Source of the DNA: Phycisphaerae bacterium
GTDB lineage: Bacteria; Planctomycetota; Phycisphaerae; Sedimentisphaerales; Anaerohalosphaeraceae
Reading direction: 5' to 3'
Length of the DNA: 11,789 nucleotides
Assembly (NCBI GenBank): GCA_003567095.1
Contig: PXAQ01000238.1
Location: 1-11,789, forward strand
The notes beneath the pieces were generated by a model that saw nothing but the letters and a program-made list of their open reading frames with translations, did not search any database and was not told where the DNA came from. Shown one piece after another: positions 1-4,358 of the stretch (position 1 is its first letter; each line of letters begins with the position of its first letter). Both the position numbers and the translations under genes were made by a program.

Positions 1-151
1 CGATGGCGGGATTGCAGCTCAGCGCGGCGATGGTGTCCCGGCGCATCGTCAAGAGGGCGGTGCGCGCGCCCAGTCGTGAGGCCGCCCAGGCCGCTTCGGC
101 CCCGGCGTGTCCGCCGCCGATAATGAGGATGTCGAAGTTATGCGTATTCAA
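1..151 (-). CDS. mnmG: tRNA uridine-5-carboxymethylaminomethyl modification enzyme MnmG (GidA), 5' part only
   Basis: Only the first 50 codons are present; the gene continues beyond the left edge. MnmG is the FAD-dependent partner of MnmE and installs the carboxymethylaminomethyl group at C5 of wobble uridine 34 of certain tRNAs in the cytoplasm. Seen here: an N-terminal beta strand followed by the dinucleotide-binding motif GGGHAGAEA (residues 12-20, GxGxxG), a second strand (TALLT), and the family signature SCNPAI (residues 45-50), whose cysteine is a conserved functional residue of MnmG. The start is inferred as TTG at 149-151. An in-frame TGA lies 18 codons upstream and no ATG or GTG occurs between it and the TTG, so TTG is the only common start that keeps the whole Rossmann strand. 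There is no good Shine-Dalgarno site, which fits the weak SD use elsewhere in the window. A candidate promoter lies about 50 bases upstream. Identity is very secure; the exact start is less so. Confidence 0.93.
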   Translation of the reverse strand, partial: MNTHNFDILIIGGGHAGAEAAWAASRLGARTALLTMRRDTIAALSCNPAI

Positions 152-198
152 ACGATTGTCCGTAAAAGGTGCTCGTATGCCCGGATGCCGGTTTGGGT

Positions 199-227
199 AT
201 CATATCCGTGGCGGGTCAAAAATGCAA
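199..227 (-). promoter_or_regulatory. Candidate sigma-70-type promoter for mnmG
   Basis: On the minus strand a -35-like TTGCAT (222-227) and a -10-like TATGAT (199-204) are separated by 17 bases. The -10 matches the consensus at 5 of 6 positions and the -35 at 4 of 6. Initiation near 192 would give a leader of about 40 bases before the TTG start of mnmG. The site lies in the 150-base gap after the diguanylate cyclase gene, so mnmG could be transcribed independently of it. Confidence 0.5.
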
Positions 228-244
228 GCGGACTGGGGCCTTTT

Positions 245-266
245 CGGCGGGACGAAAACGCCGCCG
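245..266. repeat. GC-rich inverted repeat downstream of the diguanylate cyclase gene
   Basis: Arms CGGCGG (245-250) and CCGCCG (261-266) flank a 10-base loop. The repeat lies 36 bases past the stop codon of the diguanylate cyclase gene and upstream of the mnmG promoter candidate, so it may be a transcript-end or mRNA-stabilising hairpin. On neither strand is it followed by a run of T, so it is not a classical intrinsic terminator. A chance palindrome in GC-rich DNA is a real alternative. Confidence 0.3.
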
Positions 267-301
267 GTCAGCGGGGCTGGCCTGGAGGAAAGCGTGTACG
301 A

Positions 302-1336
302 TTATTCAGATGTGGGCCGGCCGACCAGGTAGATGCGATTTTTGCCGCTGCGTTTTGCTTCGAGCATCGCCATATCGGCTTTTTCTAGCAGTTCTTCGGC
401 TGTGTCGCCGTCGGCAGGGAAGGTCGCCAGTCCGCCGCTGATGGTCAGCGAGCCTTTGCCTTTGGGGCCGATGAAATCAAAGCCGGCCTGCTCCAGTTCG
501 CTGCAGAACCGCTCGGCCATGAAGATCGGCTCACGGGGGTGCTCCAGGCCTGCGCTGCGGCGGTCTTGAGCGGTCGGGTCGGTTTGGTCGGTGGGTTTTT
601 CGGCGGGCAAATCCCAGAAAACCACCGCAAATTCATCGCCGCCCAGACGGGCAACGACGTCATGGCTGCGGCAGCAGTGCTGAATCATCCGTCCGGCCTG
701 TCGCAGGACATTGTCGCCGGTGGCGTGGCCGTACGCATCATTATAGTGTTTAAAGTCGTCAATGTCGAAAATCAGAAGAGTTACTCGAAGCTGATGGCGG
801 CGGGCCAGCGCGAGCACCTGCGGCAGGAATTGACGCAGGTAACGGCGATTTTTCAGGCCGGTCAGATCGTCCTGGATCACCAGTTGCTCCAGCGCCGCGA
901 GGCGTTTGTCTTTTTCGGTTTGCTGTTGGGCTGCAATGGGCGACTCGGCCGGTTTGCGGGTGTCGGTGAGGATATCTTCCAGGCGGGTTGGACTAATGAC
1001 ATAGTCGTCGAACAGTTGCCCAGGCCGGCGGGTGCGGTTCATACGTTCGACGATCAGCGGCTCTTCGGCCATTTGGGCCAGCAGGACAAGCTGCGCCGAT
1101 GGGTCAGCCTGACGCAGCGCTGACAGGGCCGATTCGAAATGAGTTTGCAGGGCCGCGGCATTGACGATGACGCAGTCAAAATGTTCGCTGCGCATGGCGG
1201 CGATGGCCTGGGCGACGGAGGGTTGTCGGGCGATCTGAACGCTGTCGGACTGCACCAGGCCCGACGCGGCGGGCGAGCCTGTGCCGATCCATAAGACTGT
1301 TTTGCCGGCGGTCGGCGATGGATGCGAAAGATTCAT
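302..1336 (-). CDS. Diguanylate cyclase (GGDEF domain) with N-terminal degenerate receiver-like domain
   Basis: A 344-aa cytoplasmic protein predicted to make cyclic di-GMP from two GTP. Residues about 13-125 show the alternating beta/alpha pattern of a response-regulator receiver. The usual phosphoacceptor Asp at the end of strand 3 (CVIVNAAAL, 55-63) appears to be Asn59, so classical phosphorylation is unlikely. Residues about 136-152 form a charged linker helix. The GGDEF domain covers about 153-338, with the entry motif DDLTGLKNRR (156-165), the metal/GTP strand FDIDDFKHYND (190-200), and an intact GGDEF (232-236). The RSHD at 223-226, exactly five residues before GGDEF, is a canonical RxxD inhibitory site, so product feedback is expected. 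An insertion at about 244-271 follows the GGDEF hairpin. The ATG overlaps the stop of the upstream gene as ATGA, indicating translational coupling. No membrane segments are seen. Cyclase activity is a confident inference; the input signal is unknown. Confidence 0.92.
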   Translation of the reverse strand: MNLSHPSPTAGKTVLWIGTGSPAASGLVQSDSVQIARQPSVAQAIAAMRSEHFDCVIVNAAALQTHFESALSALRQADPSAQLVLLAQMAEEPLIVERMNRTRRPGQLFDDYVISPTRLEDILTDTRKPAESPIAAQQQTEKDKRLAALEQLVIQDDLTGLKNRRYLRQFLPQVLALARRHQLRVTLLIFDIDDFKHYNDAYGHATGDNVLRQAGRMIQHCCRSHDVVARLGGDEFAVVFWDLPAEKPTDQTDPTAQDRRSAGLEHPREPIFMAERFCSELEQAGFDFIGPKGKGSLTISGGLATFPADGDTAEELLEKADMAMLEAKRSGKNRIYLVGRPTSE

Positions 1337-1836
1337 AAGATGATTTCCCGTAGCGCGTTTAATTCTTCTTCACTGATAGAGACCCGCAATCGCGGCCGGC
1401 GACGTATGGGTTCGTGCTGCCGGTCCGGAGTTGTTTGGCCAGGGCCGTATGCTTGCGGTTCAAACTGCCGCATGGCCGCATCAAGCTGGGCGATGTCGTC
1501 GATCACAGAAACATGGGGCATTTCGAAAAAGCGTTTGGCCCAATTAAAGTCGTACTCGCGCCCGAGCCAAAGCAACACGTGTATCCTGTGGTTGCCGATG
1601 AGCGCCTCGAAGGCCCGGATATCATCACGCAAAAGGCATTCAGGGCGCGTGATGACCAGCGTCTTGTCTGTCTGTAAGGGTCGGGGCATACGGCTGAGGG
1701 CTTCGCGCGCGTCATTGTAAAACGATAAACATAGGCCCTTAGTAGAGATACGTTCCCACAACACTTGTCTCAGGCCGTCGGCTCGGTTCAGGATCACGTG
1801 GATCGTTATATCGGATTTTTCGGCTTTTTTTGGCAT
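1333..1836 (-). CDS. Hypothetical protein with receiver-like fold pattern, coupled to the diguanylate cyclase
   Basis: A 167-aa soluble protein of no family I can name. The first 120 residues alternate strand and helix in the five-fold beta/alpha order of a CheY-like receiver: strands near ITIHVILN, CLSFYN, TLVITR, IHVLLWLG and VSVIDD, each followed by an amphipathic helix. The phosphoacceptor position after strand 3 reads Thr/Arg rather than Asp, and the conserved Lys of strand 5 is absent, so if this is a receiver it is a pseudo-receiver. The C-terminal 45 residues are a Pro/Arg-rich stretch (about 130-150) ending in a short helix (SEEELNALREII). Its stop overlaps the cyclase start by 4 bases (ATGA), so the two are probably made together and may interact. 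The ATG at 1834-1836 is preferred, with GAG eight bases upstream; an in-frame GTG at 1837-1839 would add one residue. The gene is expected to be driven by the near-consensus promoter just upstream. Confidence 0.72.
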   Translation of the reverse strand: MPKKAEKSDITIHVILNRADGLRQVLWERISTKGLCLSFYNDAREALSRMPRPLQTDKTLVITRPECLLRDDIRAFEALIGNHRIHVLLWLGREYDFNWAKRFFEMPHVSVIDDIAQLDAAMRQFEPQAYGPGQTTPDRQHEPIRRRPRLRVSISEEELNALREIIL

Positions 1837-1856
1837 CACCCGATCTCAAAATTCTA

Positions 1857-1885
1857 ATTATACGAAAACCGCTCAAAAAAGTCAA
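1857..1885 (-). promoter_or_regulatory. Near-consensus sigma-70-type promoter of the diguanylate cyclase operon
   Basis: On the minus strand TTGACT (1880-1885; 5 of 6 consensus) is followed after exactly 17 bases by a perfect TATAAT (1857-1862). Transcription would start near 1850, leaving a leader of only about 11-14 bases before the GTG/ATG start. This is the best promoter match I see in the window and suggests steady expression unless a regulator binds in the adjoining AT-rich region. Confidence 0.75.
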
Positions 1886-2031
1886 TAGAGGTGAAGATCG
1901 CACAGGAATAAAGCCAAAGCCTGTCCAGTAAAAAATAATGCGAACTTGTCCGGTTTATATCCAATCGAGTTGGTGAAATGTGCTGTTTAGAAAATATCTG
2001 TTTTTGAATTTCAGAGAATTTTATTTTAAAA

Positions 2032-2069
2032 AATTAATATTTTTAATTGACTAATCAATAATATTAATT
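2032..2069. repeat. AT-rich inverted repeat in the divergent intergenic region
   Basis: Perfect 10-base arms AATTAATATT (2032-2041) and AATATTAATT (2060-2069) enclose a second short inverted repeat, ATTGA (2046-2050) and TCAAT (2055-2059). The element spans the -35 and spacer of the rightward promoter candidate, so it could be an operator for the HTH protein encoded immediately downstream. The surrounding DNA is strongly AT-rich, where such palindromes also arise by chance. The rest of the region 1886-2031 holds no ORF, tRNA or other repeat that I can support. Confidence 0.35.
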
Positions 2070-2074
2070 AAAAT
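2047..2074 (+). promoter_or_regulatory. Candidate promoter for the DUF2089/membrane-protein operon
   Basis: TTGACT (2047-2052) and TAAAAT (2069-2074) are separated by 16 bases, each with 5 of 6 consensus matches. Initiation near 2081 would give a leader of about 20 bases ahead of the ATG at 2101. AT-rich DNA produces false -10 matches easily, so confidence is moderate. It is oriented divergently from the cyclase operon promoter about 160 bases away. Confidence 0.5.
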
Positions 2075-2100
2075 ACAGGTATATTAATCAGATTTCGACT

Positions 2101-2493
2101 ATGGAAAAGAAAACAAACAATATGCTACTCCCTGCAAGCTGTCCTTTTTGTGGGGATAATGTGAAGGTAACCTGTTTCGAATGCACCGGCTGCGGCAGTG
2201 AGGTTCGGGGGTCGTTCCGGTCGGAGGGCGTGTTTTCGCTGCCTGTTGAATATCAGAAGTTTATTGTCGTTTTCCTGGCCCAGCGCGGAAATTTAAAGAG
2301 CATCGAAAAGGAGCTTGGCATTTCCTATCCGACGATCAATAAGATGCTCGACACCATTAATCTAATGCTTGAGCAGTCGGAAACCATCGCCCCGATGCAC
2401 ACAAAGCTCAGCCGCAAAGACATCCTGGAGGCGATCGATAAAGGGCAGATGAGCGTTAAAGAGGCCGCAAGTCTCTTGAAAAATCAGACATAA
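2101..2493 (+). CDS. DUF2089 family zinc-ribbon / helix-turn-helix protein
   Basis: A 130-aa soluble protein, probably a DNA-binding regulator. An N-terminal zinc-ribbon-like knuckle uses CPFC (14-17) and CTGC (28-31), with an extra Cys25. It is followed by the DUF2089 core, GSFRSEGVFSLPVEYQKFI and then QRGNLKSIEKELGISYP (61-77), where residues about 63-86 form a helix-turn-helix of the kind that ends in SYPTIN-x-x-L. The C-terminal 27 residues hold a separate helical hairpin (ILEAIDKGQMSVKEAASLL) resembling the short SHOCT-like tails of membrane-stress and DUF2089 proteins. The ATG at 2101 lacks a clear Shine-Dalgarno site; Met8 (2122-2124) is an alternative that keeps the whole zinc ribbon. 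It precedes the membrane-protein gene by 22 bases, so they are probably co-transcribed. Family assignment is confident; target and signal are unknown. Confidence 0.82.
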   Translation: MEKKTNNMLLPASCPFCGDNVKVTCFECTGCGSEVRGSFRSEGVFSLPVEYQKFIVVFLAQRGNLKSIEKELGISYPTINKMLDTINLMLEQSETIAPMHTKLSRKDILEAIDKGQMSVKEAASLLKNQT

Positions 2494-2515
2494 ATCCAGA
2501 AGAAAGGAAGGTAAG

Positions 2516-3334
2516 ATGGCACCTCTCGGCTTATTGGTTTTTCTTATTTGTATCGCTATTCCGGTAGGGTTGTATCTGCTTTTCAGGTTGGCCTTTAAGT
2601 TGTCGGTGTTGTCCTCAATTTGTATGGTGTTTTTAATCATGCCGATTCCAGCGTTTTTGGGAATTCGTTCATTAACGTGCCCATCATCGTTGCATATCGG
2701 TTATCCATATGTAGTGCTGGAATCGGTGCATATTGCCCTTTTATATCTGATAATTCCGGCAATTGCCGCTGTTATTTTGATGGTTCAGTTTCTCCGATGG
2801 GTTGCCGGCGGTGATCACAGCGCCGGTGGGGTTGTGACGTCGGAGGAACGGCAGAAAACGCTCAAGATGGTCGCGGAAGGCAAGATCAGCTCCCGGGAAG
2901 CGTCCGAATTGCTTGACGCATTGGGCCGTTCCAGTGCGATGCGAGGGCAGGATACATTTTCGCGTCTGGATATAATGACGCTTGTGGGCATCGGTTTGGT
3001 GGTCCTCGGTTTCTTTCTGCCGTGGGTCTTTATCCGTATGCCGGGGTTACGAACGTCGGCGTATCAGGCCGGTTCTGACTACGGCGCTGTTGGATGGGCG
3101 GTTTTGGTGATCTCGATGCTGGCGGCGCTGCCGGTATTTATTACCCCCAAGGATTATCTTTACAAGATGTCGCTGCTGCAGATGTTTCTGTTTGTTCTGG
3201 GCGGGGTGATCACAATCAGCCTGTTAGTGCAGGCAGTACAGGCAAGGTTTGGGCCGGGGTTATTGTTCTGTCTGGCCGGTTATGTGCTTGCCGCCATCGC
3301 AAGCTTTGTTAAATTCAAAAAACTGTCTGCCTGA
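2516..3334 (+). CDS. Polytopic membrane protein with a cytoplasmic SHOCT-like helical motif
   Basis: A 272-aa inner-membrane protein of unknown function. Hydrophobic segments lie near residues 4-26, 29-51, 70-96, 152-174, 192-210, 217-239 and 246-265, giving about seven membrane spans. Between the third and fourth is a soluble loop (about 97-150) containing EERQKTLKMVAEGKISSREA (110-129) followed by SELLDALG. This is the same pattern as the C-terminus of the upstream DUF2089 protein. The ATG at 2516 is well supported by AAAGGAAGG at 2503-2511, the strongest ribosome-binding site in the window, and sits 22 bases after the preceding stop. The shared motif in both products suggests that the pair interact or sense the same state, with the membrane protein possibly holding the regulator at the membrane; this is inference. 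Codon use in the first 270 bases is noticeably richer in A/T than in the flanking genes. I do not recognise a transporter or enzyme signature. Confidence 0.72.
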   Translation: MAPLGLLVFLICIAIPVGLYLLFRLAFKLSVLSSICMVFLIMPIPAFLGIRSLTCPSSLHIGYPYVVLESVHIALLYLIIPAIAAVILMVQFLRWVAGGDHSAGGVVTSEERQKTLKMVAEGKISSREASELLDALGRSSAMRGQDTFSRLDIMTLVGIGLVVLGFFLPWVFIRMPGLRTSAYQAGSDYGAVGWAVLVISMLAALPVFITPKDYLYKMSLLQMFLFVLGGVITISLLVQAVQARFGPGLLFCLAGYVLAAIASFVKFKKLSA

Positions 3335-3377
3335 ACAGCCGCAGTCGGTTATCTCATTGGAAAACATCCTGTCGAAC

Positions 3378-4322
3378 TTATAGCAGGTTGTCGCGATACC
3401 ATGCGATAGCTTTTTGCAGGCCGTCCTGGAATTGCACGACCGGTTCGTAGCCGATGAGGGCTTTTGCTTTCTGGATGTCCGCCAGGGAGTGTTTGACATC
3501 GCCGGGGCGGGGCGGGTCGTAGTTGGGGGCGACCGATTGTCCCGTCATCTCGTTGATCATCGCAATGATGGCGTTGACAGTGATTTTGTCGCCGCAGGCG
3601 ACGTTGACGACTTCGCCGTTTGTTTTATTGGGGGCAGCGGCGGCGCATAGATTGGCCTGGACGACGTTGTCGATATAGGTAAAGTCGCGGCTCTGCTCGC
3701 CGTCGCCATAGATGGTCGGCGATTCATTGCGCAAAATGGCCGTGACGAAGGCCGGGATGGCCGCGGCGTATTGGCTGGTCGGGTCCTGGTAGGGGCCAAA
3801 GACGTTGAAATAACGCAGCGAGACGGTATCCAGCCCGTACACCTGCGCAAAGACGCTGCAGTAGTATTCGCCGAACAGCTTGGCCGCGGCATACGGCGAC
3901 TTGGGGTTGGTCAGCATGGTCTCGACCTTGGGCATGGTCGGGCTGTCGCCGTAGGCCGAGGAACTGGCGGCATAGACGAAGCGCCTGACCTTGCTGTCCC
4001 GCGCGGCCAGCAACAGCGTGAAGGTGGCGTTGACACAATGCTGGTGGGTCGTTTCCGGGTCATCCACGCTGCGCGGCACAGACGGCACGGCGCCTTGATG
4101 CAGGACGACGTCGATATCCCGCATGGCCTGGCGGGCGACGTGAGGGTCGCCCATATCCGCCTCGATAAACTCGATCTTATCCAGAATATCGTCCAGATTG
4201 CTTTTTTTGCCTGTCAGCAGATTATCAACAACCCGGACAGAGCAGCCTTCGCGCACAAGCCGGCGGCAGATGTTGGAGCCGATAAAGCCCGCGCCGCCGG
4301 TTACCAGAAACGTATTGGTCAT
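3378..4322 (-). CDS. NAD-dependent UDP-sugar 4-epimerase-like SDR (WbpP/TviC/GalE type)
   Basis: A 314-aa cytoplasmic extended short-chain dehydrogenase, near the usual length for sugar-nucleotide epimerases. Seen: the NAD-binding GGAGFIG (9-15), Asp33 at the end of strand 2, the conserved Ser in AASSSAYG (118-125), catalytic Tyr144 and Lys148 in SPYAAAK (142-148), LRYFNVFGPYQDP (169-181), and the sugar-binding YGDGEQSRDFTYIDNVVQAN (205-224). These last stretches resemble UDP-GlcNAc C4-epimerases of the WbpP/TviC group more than classical GalE. UDP-glucuronate or dTDP-glucose enzymes of the same superfamily remain possible, so the exact substrate is open. The ATG is supported by AGAGGA eight bases upstream (4330-4335). 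It is the last gene of the exopolysaccharide cluster, 36 bases after the Wzc-like gene, and would supply an activated sugar. It faces the membrane-protein gene across 43 bases in which I find no clear terminator. Confidence 0.88.
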   Translation of the reverse strand: MTNTFLVTGGAGFIGSNICRRLVREGCSVRVVDNLLTGKKSNLDDILDKIEFIEADMGDPHVARQAMRDIDVVLHQGAVPSVPRSVDDPETTHQHCVNATFTLLLAARDSKVRRFVYAASSSAYGDSPTMPKVETMLTNPKSPYAAAKLFGEYYCSVFAQVYGLDTVSLRYFNVFGPYQDPTSQYAAAIPAFVTAILRNESPTIYGDGEQSRDFTYIDNVVQANLCAAAAPNKTNGEVVNVACGDKITVNAIIAMINEMTGQSVAPNYDPPRPGDVKHSLADIQKAKALIGYEPVVQFQDGLQKAIAWYRDNLL

Positions 4323-4358
4323 AGCGAGTTCCTCTACAGGTGTCTTGGGTTCAGGGCC

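Noticed and set aside
245..266. GC-rich hairpin as an intrinsic terminator
   Set aside because: Neither strand has a T-run after the stem, so it is listed only as an inverted repeat.
3..332. Plus-strand ORF over the left edge
   Set aside because: The minus strand over 1-151 encodes unmistakable MnmG sequence, and the remainder is intergenic or the end of the cyclase gene. The plus-strand translation looks like noise.
539..1123. Plus-strand ORF of 194 codons opposite the diguanylate cyclase
   Set aside because: It lies wholly within the GGDEF gene, and the opposite strand carries intact catalytic motifs. No promoter or ribosome-binding site supports it.
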